A stretch of DNA of 64,000 nt from Pseudomonadota bacterium. Lineage in GTDB: Bacteria; Pseudomonadota; Gammaproteobacteria; Steroidobacterales; Steroidobacteraceae. Below, piece by piece: positions 42,597 to 51,345 of the stretch. Location of the stretch: assembly GCA_018241425.1 (NCBI GenBank), contig JAFEDU010000003.1:186001-250000 (forward strand). Direction: 5' to 3'. The position numbers and the translations under genes were made by a program. Position 1 is the first letter of the stretch. The number at the start of each line of letters is the position of its first letter. The notes below the pieces were generated by a model. It was not told the DNA's origin. It did no database searches and was given only the letters and a program-made list of their open reading frames with translations.

Positions 42597-42917
42597 CTCA
42601 AAAAAGGGCTTCACAGGGACGTAAGGAGCGCCGCCGGCCCTCGAGGAGCGCGCCTCGCACACCCGAAAAGGCTTTGCGGATCAGCAACTTCGCGGGTCTG
42701 CGGGGGACGTGCGGAATCGACGGTCGCGGACTTCAAATGCGCGGGCATCTAACAGCATTTCCCGTGGGTTGTCCAATAAGGGCTTCCCGGGCCGGCTCGC
42801 GGTGGCGGCGCTAAGTCCCTGTCGAATCTTGAGATTTTGCCCAGTCCGCAAACGACTGCGCCGCGGCCCGTGAGGGTCGCGGCGCAGTCGCTGCAGTCCT
42901 CCTGAAGGGGGTGCCGC
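42597..42917. other. Non-coding gap where dprA is usually found
   Basis: 321 bases between the LysM gene and smg with no convincing protein. Short open frames here have no ribosome site or recognisable product, and none resembles DprA (Rossmann GxxGS motifs are absent). It contains the strong hairpin at 42853-42890 and must also hold the promoter of smg. Confidence 0.6.
42853..42890 (-). terminator. 17-bp hairpin with GNRA-type loop after the LysM gene
   Basis: Arms 42853-42869 and 42874-42890 pair over 17 positions (16 Watson-Crick and one G-T) around a four-base loop. Read on the plus strand the loop is GTGA, which fits the stable GNRA class. In the minus strand it lies 28 bases after the LysM stop and is followed by only TTT, so it is a strong RNA 3'-end structure and a probable but weak intrinsic terminator. 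Confidence 0.65.
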
Positions 42918-44147
42918 TTACGGGGTGCGCACCGCATCGCCCGTGTGGATGATGTCGGTCGCACCGACGATCAGGGCGAAGCTCGCACGGTCGTAGACCT
43001 TGAACACCAGGGCCGTGCCGGTGCGCTCATCGGGCAGGCGCACCTTGTGGGCGAAGGTCGTGCTCTCGGTGGAGCCGATGTTGCGGCCGCCGGCGAAGAT
43101 GTCCGGGACCACGTCGCCTGCCGAGTCGATCGCGAGCACCGTGCCGGGGTCGATCCCCTGCGACTTGCCGCGGTTGACCACGATCACCTGGTAGAGGCCG
43201 ACGAGGTCGGTGCCGCCGACCACGTCCAGGATGCGGCCGCGCACGTCGGAAGCCGGCGCATGCGGGGTGAAGAGCACCGGCGCATCGTTGGTCTGGGAGT
43301 TCATGAGCCGGTCGCCGCGCAGGGTCTCGCGCGCCGAGTCGATCAACACGGCCTTGGCCGGGTCGCCGGGGCGCTGCACCAGCGCGGTCGCGGTGTAGAT
43401 GGCCTCGTATCCGAGCAGCTTGTGGTCGTCCGGGTCGCGCAGCGGACCTGCGATGTGCATGACCGCGTAGCGGGCGTTGTCGCCGGCCGGCAGGTTGCGC
43501 ACATAGATCTCGTTCGGTGCGCCGGCCGCCACGTGCAGGTCGCGGAAGGCGACCACGTACGGGGCACCCTTCACTTCGTCGTCCGTCATCATGCTCGGGC
43601 GCGACAGGAAGGCGGCGATCGAGGCGTAGGAGATGGTCGGGATCGCGTTCTCGAGCGGGTTCGAGCGCAGGCGCGGATCCAGGCGCACCGCGCCACCCTG
43701 CTCGACCCGCACGTACGGATGGCCGTCGGCGGCGTAGGCGAGGGCAAGCTGGTCACCCGGATAGATAAGGTGCGGGTTCGGGATCTGCGGGTTGATGACC
43801 CACACTTCCGGCCACAGCCAGGGGTCCTTCAGGTACATCGAGGCGATGCCCCAGAGGGTGTCGCCGCGCTTGACCGTGTAATGCATCGGGGCGGTGGGGT
43901 TCACCACCGGGCGGGTGTCGGCGGCGGCCGCCGGCGGGGGCGGGGCGCTGCCCTGGGAGATCGCGGCCTCCGTGGCCGTCATCTCCGGCGCCGCGGGGCT
44001 CGCCTGGGCGGCGACCTGCGTGCTGGCGGCGGCCACCGGCGCCGACGGCTGCGGCTGGGACTTAAGGTGCGAGCAGGCGGCAAGGCCTGCGGACACGATC
44101 AGCAGGCCCGCAACGACACGAGCCCCAAGTAATTGATTCGAGACCAT
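42918..44147 (-). CDS. LysM-domain peptidoglycan-binding lipoprotein
   Basis: 409 residues. From the ATG at 44147, which has GAGGAG upstream, the signal peptide ends in GLAAC (Cys25), predicting a lipoprotein. One LysM module lies at about 88-136 (YTVKRGDTLWGIASMYLKDPWLWPEVW, then IYPGDQLALA). The remaining 270 residues are a beta-rich domain without a name I recognise (SQGIDPGTVLAIDSAG; TFAHKVRLPDERTGTALVFKVYDR). Such proteins hold to the peptidoglycan next to the def-fmt locus in many gammaproteobacteria, where they are annotated only as LysM proteins. Divergent from def. Confidence 0.9.
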   Translation of the reverse strand: MVSNQLLGARVVAGLLIVSAGLAACSHLKSQPQPSAPVAAASTQVAAQASPAAPEMTATEAAISQGSAPPPPAAAADTRPVVNPTAPMHYTVKRGDTLWGIASMYLKDPWLWPEVWVINPQIPNPHLIYPGDQLALAYAADGHPYVRVEQGGAVRLDPRLRSNPLENAIPTISYASIAAFLSRPSMMTDDEVKGAPYVVAFRDLHVAAGAPNEIYVRNLPAGDNARYAVMHIAGPLRDPDDHKLLGYEAIYTATALVQRPGDPAKAVLIDSARETLRGDRLMNSQTNDAPVLFTPHAPASDVRGRILDVVGGTDLVGLYQVIVVNRGKSQGIDPGTVLAIDSAGDVVPDIFAGGRNIGSTESTTFAHKVRLPDERTGTALVFKVYDRASFALIVGATDIIHTGDAVRTP

Positions 44148-44295
44148 CCTCCAACTCCTCAGTGCGCGAGGTGGACCGCGCGGCAAGCGCCGGAATTCTA
44201 AATCGTTATACTGGCACGGCGACCCCCGGCATACGAATTAATGTCAACTTTGTGCGCTGGATCACGGGTAACGCCATCCCCATATAGACATCGCC
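44148..44295. other. Divergent region between the LysM gene and def
   Basis: 148 bases, no gene. It is AT-richer than its surroundings and contains TTATACT (near 44208-44214) and, on the minus strand, TTGACA (near 44239-44244). These look like promoter hexamers, but I cannot pair either with a partner at 16-18 bases. Confidence 0.35.
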
Positions 44296-44841
44296 ATGGC
44301 ACTGCGAACCATCCTCGAGTTTCCCGATCCCCGGCTGCGCACCCGCGCCCGGCCGGTGCGCCAGTTCGACGCCGAGCTCGGCGTGCTGATCGACGACATG
44401 CTCGAGACCATGTACCAGGCCCCGGGGATCGGGCTCGCGGCGAGCCAGGTGGACGTGCACCTGCGGGTGATCGTCATCGATCTCTCCGACGGGCACGATC
44501 AGCCCTTCGTCGTGATCAACCCGGAGATCCTCACACGCGAGGGCGATGCCAAGGGCGAGGAAGGGTGTCTCTCGGTCCCGAACATCTTCGACGAGGTGCG
44601 GCGCGCCGCGAAGATCCGCCTGCGCTGGCAGGACCGCAACGGCGAGACCCACGAAGCCGACTTCGAGGGCATGATGGCGGTGTGCGTGCAGCACGAGATG
44701 GACCATCTCGAGGGCAAGCTGTTCGTCGACTACCTCTCCGACCTCAAGCGCGAACGCATCCGCAAGAAGCTCGACAAGGACCGCAAGGAGCGCGCCGCTC
44801 GGGCGCCCGCCTCCGGCGGGGGCGCGCGGCGCGCGTACTAG
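44296..44841 (+). CDS. def: Peptide deformylase
   Basis: 181 residues. All three family motifs are intact: GIGLAASQ (44-51), EGCLS with the metal ligand C91, and QHEMDH with H133, E134 and H137. The enzyme removes the formyl group from nascent proteins, using Fe(II). The C-terminal tail is basic ([11 protein letters not shown]). It is the first gene of the def-fmt-rsmB-DUF4390-ntrY-ntrX series; fmt starts one base after its stop, so formylation and deformylation genes are co-expressed. Confidence 0.97.
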   Translation: MALRTILEFPDPRLRTRARPVRQFDAELGVLIDDMLETMYQAPGIGLAASQVDVHLRVIVIDLSDGHDQPFVVINPEILTREGDAKGEEGCLSVPNIFDEVRRAAKIRLRWQDRNGETHEADFEGMMAVCVQHEMDHLEGKLFVDYLSDLKRERIRKKLDKDRKERAARAPASGGGARRAY

Positions 44842-44842
44842 C

Positions 44843-45787
44843 TTGCGCGTCGCTTTCGCCGGCACGCCTGATTTCGCGCTGCCGGCCCTTGCCGCGCTGG
44901 CCGCGCACCACGAGATCGTCGGCGTCCTGACGCAGCCGGACCGGCCGCAGGGCCGCGGCCGGCACCTCGGCGCGAGCCCCGTGAAAGTCGCCGCCCTCGC
45001 ACGCGGCTTCACACTCGACCAGCCCCTCACACTCAGGGATGCCGCCGGCCGCGCCGCGCTTGCCGCCTGGGCACCGGACGTCCTGGTCGTGGTGGCCTAC
45101 GGCCTGCTGCTGCCGCCTGCGGTGCTCACGCTGCCGCGCCACGGCTGCCTCAACATCCACGCCTCCCTGCTGCCGCGCTGGCGCGGCGCAGCGCCGATCC
45201 AGCGCGCGATCCTTGCCGGCGATGCCGAGAGCGGCGTGAGCATCATGCAGATGGATGCCGGGCTCGACACCGGCGCGGTGCTCCTCGAGCGCCGGCATGC
45301 GCTCGCGCCGCGCGAGACGGGCGGCTCGCTGCACGATGCGCTCGCCGCGCTCGGGGCCGAGGCCATCGTGGCCGCGCTGGCCCAGGTAGCGCAGGGCACC
45401 GCCCGCGCGCGGGCGCAGAGCGCCGCCGGTGTGACCTACGCGGCGAAGCTCGCGAAGGCGGAAGCGCGGATCGACTGGAGCGAGGACGCCGCAGCCATCG
45501 ACCGCAAGGTGCGGGCCTTCAATCCCTGGCCGGTCGCGGAGACGCGCCTTTCGGGCGAGCAGCTCCGGATCTTCCGGGCGGCGCCCCTGCCGGATACATT
45601 CGTGACCGAAATTGACCCGAAATCGGCCCAAATGGGCTCTATCGTCGCCGTTCACGACGACTTCTTCGCGGTTCGGTGCGGTTCGGGGCTGCTGGGCGTG
45701 CAGGAAGTGCAGCAGCCAGGGCGAAAGCCCGTGCCCGCGCGGGACTTCTCCCACGCTCACCGCCTGCTGGGGGTGCAGCTTGGCTAG
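44843..45787 (+). CDS. fmt: Methionyl-tRNA formyltransferase
   Basis: 314 residues. The formyl-transfer core has N104, H106 (CLNIHASLLPRWRGAAPIQRA) and D142 (MDAGLDTG). The C-terminal tRNA-binding OB-like domain follows (FNPWPVAETR; VPARDFSHAHRLLG). Start codon is TTG, one base after the def stop; no ATG or GTG fits, and the conserved RVAFAGTPDFALPAL begins immediately. It formylates initiator Met-tRNA. It overlaps the rsmB start by eight bases. Confidence 0.96.
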   Translation: MRVAFAGTPDFALPALAALAAHHEIVGVLTQPDRPQGRGRHLGASPVKVAALARGFTLDQPLTLRDAAGRAALAAWAPDVLVVVAYGLLLPPAVLTLPRHGCLNIHASLLPRWRGAAPIQRAILAGDAESGVSIMQMDAGLDTGAVLLERRHALAPRETGGSLHDALAALGAEAIVAALAQVAQGTARARAQSAAGVTYAAKLAKAEARIDWSEDAAAIDRKVRAFNPWPVAETRLSGEQLRIFRAAPLPDTFVTEIDPKSAQMGSIVAVHDDFFAVRCGSGLLGVQEVQQPGRKPVPARDFSHAHRLLGVQLG

Positions 45788-47114
45788 GACACCGTGGGCA
45801 CCCGGCGCCGCGGCGCTCGCCGCCGCTGCGCAGGTGGTCGAGGCGGTGGCCGAGCAGGGCCGGTCCCTGGATGCCGCGCTGGAGGAGTTCGGCCAGGGGA
45901 GCGAGCGGTCCGCCGTGCGCGCGATCGCCACCGGCACGGTGCGCTGGTACCTGCGCCTCACCCCGGCACTGGCGCGGCTGCTCGCCCGGCCGCGGGACTT
46001 GGCCACGCCGGTGCGTGCGCTCCTCGCCTGTGCCGCGCATCAGGTCGAGTATTCGCGCAACGCGCCGGAGGTCACCGTGCACGCGGCGGTCGATGCCGTG
46101 CGCGTCCTGCGCCAGCCCCGGGCCGCCGGTCTTGTGAATGCGGTGCTGCGCCGGTTCGTGCGCGAGCGGGTGTCGATCTTCGCCGCGCTCGATGCCGAGC
46201 TTGCCGTGCGCACCGCGCACCCGGGGTGGCTCGTGGATTTGCTGGGCCGGCAATGGCCCGATGCACGTGCCTCGATCCTCGCAGGCGACAATGGTCACCC
46301 GCCGCTCACGCTGCGGGTCGACCTGACGCGGACCTCCGTGGCCGGCTACCGGCGGCGGCTGGAGGCGGCGGGCATTGGATCAGAAGAGATCCAATGGCTT
46401 GATTCAGGGATCACTCTGGATCGCCCGTGTCCCGTATCCGAGCTACCCGGGTTTTCGGACGGCGAGGTCTCGGTCCAGGACGCGGGTGCCCAGTGGGCGG
46501 CAGCCCTGCTGGCCGTCCGACCCGGGCAGCGGGTGCTCGATGCCTGCGCCGCGCCGGGGGGCAAGACCGGCCACCTGCTCGAGGCGGCCGTCGGAGCCGT
46601 GGACCTGCTCGCCGTTGACGTGAGTGCCGAGCGGCTCGCGCTGGTCGAGGACAACCTGCAACGGCTCGGGCGTACCGCGCGGCTGGCGATCGCCGACCTC
46701 ACGCAACCGGACGCGCTCGCGGGCGAGGCGCCGTTCGACCGCATCCTCGTGGATGCTCCCTGCTCCTCGACCGGGGTCATCCGCCGTCACCCGGACATCA
46801 AGTTGCTGCGCCGCGCCAGCGACATCGGGGCCTTCGCCGACACCCAGATACGGATCCTGCGTGGCGCCGCCGCCCGGCTCGCGCCCGGCGGCCGGCTTGT
46901 CTACGGGACCTGCTCGGTGCTGGCGGCCGAGAACGAAGCGGTTGTACGGGCAGTCCTAAATGAGGCACCCCACCTCAGGACAGTTGTGCCGGAGGTTTCG
47001 CCCGCACCGGGAGCGCTCCCGCGCGACCCCGGGGTGCAACTCCTGCCTGGGGCAGAGGCGGGCACTGACGGCTTCTATTATGCTTGTCTCGAAAACACAA
47101 CGACCGGGACCTGA
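45780..47114 (+). CDS. rsmB: 16S rRNA m5C967 methyltransferase
   Basis: 444 residues. N-terminal NusB-like RNA-binding domain (about 1-140, ERSAVRAIATGTVRWYLRL), then the SAM-binding core (DACAAPGGKTGHLLE) with the two catalytic cysteines C328 (DAPCSSTG) and C378 (YGTCSVL). It methylates C967 of 16S rRNA. The TTG start at 45780 lies inside the end of fmt, with GGGGGTG upstream. An open frame reaches further back but is a shadow of fmt. Followed by the DUF4390 gene after 54 bases. Confidence 0.95.
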   Translation: MARTPWAPGAAALAAAAQVVEAVAEQGRSLDAALEEFGQGSERSAVRAIATGTVRWYLRLTPALARLLARPRDLATPVRALLACAAHQVEYSRNAPEVTVHAAVDAVRVLRQPRAAGLVNAVLRRFVRERVSIFAALDAELAVRTAHPGWLVDLLGRQWPDARASILAGDNGHPPLTLRVDLTRTSVAGYRRRLEAAGIGSEEIQWLDSGITLDRPCPVSELPGFSDGEVSVQDAGAQWAAALLAVRPGQRVLDACAAPGGKTGHLLEAAVGAVDLLAVDVSAERLALVEDNLQRLGRTARLAIADLTQPDALAGEAPFDRILVDAPCSSTGVIRRHPDIKLLRRASDIGAFADTQIRILRGAAARLAPGGRLVYGTCSVLAAENEAVVRAVLNEAPHLRTVVPEVSPAPGALPRDPGVQLLPGAEAGTDGFYYACLENTTTGT

Positions 47115-47168
47115 GCGCCTGAACGTCAGGCCTCAAGCTTAAGCGGCGATCTCACAAGGACGACTGGT

Positions 47169-47735
47169 TTGACCCCGGGCAGGCTGCTCGCATTGCTGTG
47201 CGCCCTGGCGCTGATCCTTCCCCCGGCGGTGCGCGGCAACGCCCTGGAGGGCGTGCTCGAGGTGCGCTCGGCCTACGTGAACATCGACAAGGGAGTGTTC
47301 CTCCTTTATGCGCGAGTCGAGTACCCCGAGAGCCCCGCCATCCGCGATGCCCTGCGCGACGGGATCACGCTCACCTTCGACCTCGACGTGCGCATCGAGC
47401 GCGACCGCCGCTTCTGGTTCAACGCCGCGCTCGTGGAACTCACGCTGCGCCGGGAGCTCACCTACCACGCCGTGAGCGACCGCTACGTGGTGCGCGACCC
47501 GAAGAGCGGCGAACAGACGACCTTCGCCACCCTGGACGAGGCGCTGTTCCACCTCGGGCGCATCGATGCGTGGCCCATCGTGGTCGAGCCCCAGCTGAAC
47601 GCCGGCAACTACAGCATCAGCGTGCGCGCCGGCGTACGCCGCGGCCACCTGCCGACGGCCATGCGCGCGCTCCTGTTCTGGACCGATGATTGGGTGCGGG
47701 TGTCGGAGTGGTACACGTGGTCACTCCCAGTCTGA
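47169..47735 (+). CDS. DUF4390 secreted protein
   Basis: 188 residues. A signal peptide (TPGRLLALLCALALILPPAVRG) is followed by a small domain with VLEVRSAYVNIDKGVFLLYARVEY, FDLDVRIERDRRFWFN and LTYHAVSDRYVVRD, all typical of DUF4390. The family has no known role but almost always stands between rsmB and ntrY in this group of bacteria. The start is TTG, after AAGGA at nine bases. It overlaps the kinase gene by 19 bases, so co-translation with ntrY is likely, and a link to the NtrY sensor is plausible. Confidence 0.88.
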   Translation: MTPGRLLALLCALALILPPAVRGNALEGVLEVRSAYVNIDKGVFLLYARVEYPESPAIRDALRDGITLTFDLDVRIERDRRFWFNAALVELTLRRELTYHAVSDRYVVRDPKSGEQTTFATLDEALFHLGRIDAWPIVVEPQLNAGNYSISVRAGVRRGHLPTAMRALLFWTDDWVRVSEWYTWSLPV

Positions 47736-49966
47736 AGGAGCGCCAGCCGCGCGTCGTCTCCGCCCTGGCGGTGGGGCAGGTCCTGCTGTGGAGTGCCATC
47801 GGGCTCGGCGCCTTCCTGCTGCTCGCCCAGAGCGTGCGCAACTCCGCCGAGTTCGGGCGGTTGCAGCTGTGGATACTCCTGGTCGACGCCTGCGGCGTCG
47901 TGGTGCTGTCGGTACTGCTGGCTCGGCGCCTGTGGCGCCTGGTGCGCGACTACCGTGCGCACGTGCCCGGCTCGCGTCTGACGGCGCGCACCGTGGCGAT
48001 CTTCGGCGTGCTCGTGATCGCACCGCTCCTCATCGTCTACATGTCCTCGCTGGAGTTCATCAATCAGGGGATCGACAGCTGGTTCAAGGTCGAGGTCAAG
48101 GAGGGCCTGAACGATGCGCTCGGGCTGTCGCGCGCCGCGCTCGACCTGCGCATGCGTGAGTACTCCGAGCGCACCGTGGCGCTCGCCGAGACCCTGAGCA
48201 CCACCGAGCCCTCCGCCATCCAGGGCAAGCTCGATGCCGAGCGCCGCCTGACCTCGGCGCTGGAGATCGCACTGTTCGGGCAGCACGGGCGCATCCTGGG
48301 CGCGAGCCTCGAGAGTCCGCTGGAGGCGCTGCCGTCGCAGCCGCCGGCGGACCTGCTGCGACAGATCGAGCAGCGCCTCCCGTACGTGAGCCTCGAGCCA
48401 CAGAGCGGTGGCCGTTACCTGATCCGCACCGCGGCGGTGCTGCCGCACGGCGGGGCGGGTCGCGACCCGCGCTTCGTCGTGGCGCTCTACCCGGTGCCCG
48501 GTCAGCTCGCCGCGCTCACCGAGGCCGTGCAGGGTTCCTACAACGAGTACGGCAACCTCGCCGCCATGCGCGAACCGCTGAAGTACAGCTTCCGCCTCAC
48601 GCTCACGCTGGTGGTGCTGCTCACCATGCTCGCGGCGGTCTATCTTGCGATCTACTCCGCGCAGCGGCTGGTGCGCCCGGTGCAGGACCTCATCGAGGGC
48701 ACGCGCGCGGTCGGCAAGGGTGACTTTGCGACCCGCCTGCCGTTGCCGTCGCGCGACGAGATGGGGTTCCTGGTGCACTCCTTTAATGACATGACCAAGA
48801 AGCTGCGGCGCGCGCGCGCCGAGGCTACCCAGAGTCGCGAAGCGGTCGAGCGCGAGCGCACCCGGCTCGCCATCATCCTCGCGCGCCTCTCGACCGGCGT
48901 GCTGGCGATCGACCGGGCGCTCACCGTGCGCACCGCAAACGAGGCCGCCGGTGCCATCCTTGGCACGGACCTCTCGGCCGCGACCGGCAAGCCCCTGCCC
49001 GAGCTCGCCGCCGGCAACGAGCGCCTCGGGCAGTTCGTGGCCGCGCTCGCGGTGCGCTTTGCGGCCGGACGCGAGGAATGGCGCGAACAGCTCGACCTCG
49101 ACGGCACCGGCGGCCGCCGCACGCTCATGTGTGCCTGCACGCCGCTGCCGGGCGAGGACTCGGGGGTCGGCTTCGTGATCGTCTTCGACGACATCACGGC
49201 GCTGCTGGCCGCGCAGCGCGACGCGGCCTGGGGGGAGGTGGCGCGGCGCCTCGCCCACGAGATCAAGAACCCGCTCACCCCGATCCAGCTGTCGGCCGAG
49301 CGCATGCGGCGGCGCCTGCTGTCGGGCATGAGCGAGCGCGACGCCGACATCCTGGAGCGCGGCACCCGCACCATCGTGCAGCAGGTGGAGACCATGCAGC
49401 AGATGGTCAACGCCTTCTCCGAGTACGCCCGCGCCCCGGAGATGCAGGTGACGCGCTTCAGCCTCAACCAGCTGGTGTCGGAGGTCGCCGACCTGTATCG
49501 CTCGCAGGACCCGCGCGCCCAGATCCAGCTCGACCTGGACGGCCGGGTCGAGGCCATCGAGGCCGACCGCGGCCGGGTGCGCCAGATCCTCAACAACCTC
49601 GTGACCAACGCACTGGAAGCGCTTGATGGGGTTGACGCGCCGGGGGTGGAGATCAGCACGCGGCTGGAGTCGGCCGGGGATGCCGAGTACGCCGCGGTCA
49701 GCGTGTGTGACAATGGTCCCGGGTTCCAGCGCGAGCTGCTGGGCCGGGTGTTCGATCCCTACGTGACCAGCAAGCCCAAGGGCACTGGACTGGGGCTCGC
49801 GATCGTGAAGAAGATTATCGAAGAACACGGGGGCCGGATCGATGCCGATAACCGGCCCGAGGGCGGCGCCCGCGTCCGCGTGGTGCTGCCGGTCAAGGAC
49901 AGTACCCGCACTGCCGGCGGTGGCGCGCGCGAACGCCGGGAGCAGCTGAGGAGGGAACGCGCATGA
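47717..49966 (+). CDS. ntrY: NtrY-type sensor histidine kinase
   Basis: 749 residues from the chosen GTG (CGGAG eight bases upstream); another GTG nine bases before and a TTG earlier are alternatives. Three helices near the N terminus and one near 295-315 frame a periplasmic region. A HAMP domain (RLVRPVQDLIEGTRAVGKGDF), a PAS domain, the phospho-acceptor H514 in RLAHEIKNPLTPIQLSAERM, and the ATP domain (NNLVTNALEA; DNGPGFQ; GTGLGLAIVKKI) follow. NtrY-NtrX pairs respond to nitrogen, redox or envelope state in various bacteria. It overlaps the ntrX gene by four bases. Confidence 0.9.
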   Translation: MVTPSLKERQPRVVSALAVGQVLLWSAIGLGAFLLLAQSVRNSAEFGRLQLWILLVDACGVVVLSVLLARRLWRLVRDYRAHVPGSRLTARTVAIFGVLVIAPLLIVYMSSLEFINQGIDSWFKVEVKEGLNDALGLSRAALDLRMREYSERTVALAETLSTTEPSAIQGKLDAERRLTSALEIALFGQHGRILGASLESPLEALPSQPPADLLRQIEQRLPYVSLEPQSGGRYLIRTAAVLPHGGAGRDPRFVVALYPVPGQLAALTEAVQGSYNEYGNLAAMREPLKYSFRLTLTLVVLLTMLAAVYLAIYSAQRLVRPVQDLIEGTRAVGKGDFATRLPLPSRDEMGFLVHSFNDMTKKLRRARAEATQSREAVERERTRLAIILARLSTGVLAIDRALTVRTANEAAGAILGTDLSAATGKPLPELAAGNERLGQFVAALAVRFAAGREEWREQLDLDGTGGRRTLMCACTPLPGEDSGVGFVIVFDDITALLAAQRDAAWGEVARRLAHEIKNPLTPIQLSAERMRRRLLSGMSERDADILERGTRTIVQQVETMQQMVNAFSEYARAPEMQVTRFSLNQLVSEVADLYRSQDPRAQIQLDLDGRVEAIEADRGRVRQILNNLVTNALEALDGVDAPGVEISTRLESAGDAEYAAVSVCDNGPGFQRELLGRVFDPYVTSKPKGTGLGLAIVKKIIEEHGGRIDADNRPEGGARVRVVLPVKDSTRTAGGGARERREQLRRERA

Positions 49967-51330
49967 CGAGTCCACACATTCTGGTGGTCGACGACGAGGC
50001 CGACATCCGCGGCCTGCTCAAGGAGATCCTCTCCGAGGAGGGCTACGAGGTCGACGTCGCGGCCAACGCCGCCCAGGCCCGCGCCTCGCGCGCGCGTCAG
50101 GTGCCTGACCTGGTGCTGCTCGACATCTGGATGCCCGACGTCGACGGCATCACGCTGCTGCGCGAGTGGTCGGCCGCCGCCACCGATGGCTGTCCGGTCG
50201 TGATGATGTCCGGCCATGCCACGGTGGAGACGGCGGTCGAGGCGACCCGCCTCGGGGCCTTCGACTTCGTCGAGAAGCCGCTGTCGCTGGCGAAGCTCCT
50301 GCGCACCGTGGAGCGGGCGCTCGATGCCGGGCGCCGCCATCGCCAATCCGGCAAGCTCCTGTCGGGGCCGCTGGCGGTGCCGGTCGGCAAGAGCCGCATC
50401 ATGCAGCAGCTGCGCGCCGAGCTGCAGCAGATCGCCGCCAGCCCCTCGCCGGTACTCCTGATCGGCGAGCCGGGCTCGGGCCGGGAAGCCTTCGCGCGCT
50501 ACATGCACGAGCAGAGCCCGCGCGCCAGCGCGCCCTTCGTGCCGCTGATCGCGAGCAGCCTGCGCGAGGCTGACGCGGAAGTGCGCCTGTTCGGCCGCGA
50601 GGAACCCGATGGCGCGCGCACGCCGGGAGCCCTAGAGGAGGCCGCCGCCGGTACCCTCTTCATCCACGAGATCGAGGACCTGCCGCCGGCGGCGCAACGC
50701 GCGCTGGTGGGCGTGTTCGAGTCCGGCCAGTTCACGCGGGTGGGCGGGCGCGAGGCCGTCCCGTTCCGCGCCCGCCTGTCCTCCTCGGCGCAGCCGGGCA
50801 TCGAGCAGCGCGCGGGCAGCGAGGGCCTGCGCCGCGACCTGCTCGCGCACCTGAACGTGCTGATCGTGCGCGTGCCGCCACTGCGCGAGTACGCCGAGGA
50901 CGTGCCCGACCTGCTGCGCAACCAGGTCGATCGCATGGTGGATGCGGACGGCCTGACGTTCCGCCGCTTCAGCGTCGCGGCGCAGAACCGGCTGCGCAAC
51001 TATCCCTGGCCCGACAACGTGCGCGAGCTGCGCCACCTGGTGCACCGTCTTCTGATCCATGGCGGCTCCGAGGAGATCCGCCTCGAGGAAATCGAGCGCG
51101 AGCTCGCGGTGCAGACACCGCCGGATGAGCCGCTCGTGAAGCAGGACCTCCTGGCGCTGCCGCTGCGCGAGGCGCGCGAGCAGTTCGAGCGCGCCTACCT
51201 GCAGCAGCAGCTGCTCCTGTGCTCGGGCAAGGTCGGGCAGCTCGCCAAGCGCGTCGGCATGGAGCGCACGCACCTGTACCGCAAGCTGCGCTCGCTCGGG
51301 GTCGACTTCCGCAACATCAGCGACGACTGA
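49963..51330 (+). CDS. ntrX: NtrX-type response regulator with degenerate sigma-54 ATPase domain
   Basis: 455 residues. The receiver is intact (DDE at 10-12, D54, S83, K105). The AAA+ domain is degenerate. Walker A reads GEPGSGRE (168-175), with arginine for the usual lysine. Walker B reads GTLFIHEIEDLP (230-241), with histidine for aspartate. The GAFTGA loop that contacts sigma-54 is absent; the place reads LFGREEPDGARTPGAL. The C-terminal Fis-type helix-turn-helix is good (GKVGQLAKRVGMERTHLYRKLRSLG). It therefore probably binds DNA in a phosphorylation-dependent way but does not open sigma-54 promoters. Partner of the adjacent ntrY kinase. Confidence 0.93.
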   Translation: MTSPHILVVDDEADIRGLLKEILSEEGYEVDVAANAAQARASRARQVPDLVLLDIWMPDVDGITLLREWSAAATDGCPVVMMSGHATVETAVEATRLGAFDFVEKPLSLAKLLRTVERALDAGRRHRQSGKLLSGPLAVPVGKSRIMQQLRAELQQIAASPSPVLLIGEPGSGREAFARYMHEQSPRASAPFVPLIASSLREADAEVRLFGREEPDGARTPGALEEAAAGTLFIHEIEDLPPAAQRALVGVFESGQFTRVGGREAVPFRARLSSSAQPGIEQRAGSEGLRRDLLAHLNVLIVRVPPLREYAEDVPDLLRNQVDRMVDADGLTFRRFSVAAQNRLRNYPWPDNVRELRHLVHRLLIHGGSEEIRLEEIERELAVQTPPDEPLVKQDLLALPLREAREQFERAYLQQQLLLCSGKVGQLAKRVGMERTHLYRKLRSLGVDFRNISDD

Positions 51331-51345
51331 TCGCGGCCCGCCGCG

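Noticed and set aside
47609..49975. A 788-codon open frame antisense to ntrY, and a similar 476-codon frame antisense to the RND transporter (54290-55720)
   Set aside because: Composition is His/Arg/Gly/Ala-rich without any recognisable domain, and the opposite strand encodes complete, conserved proteins.
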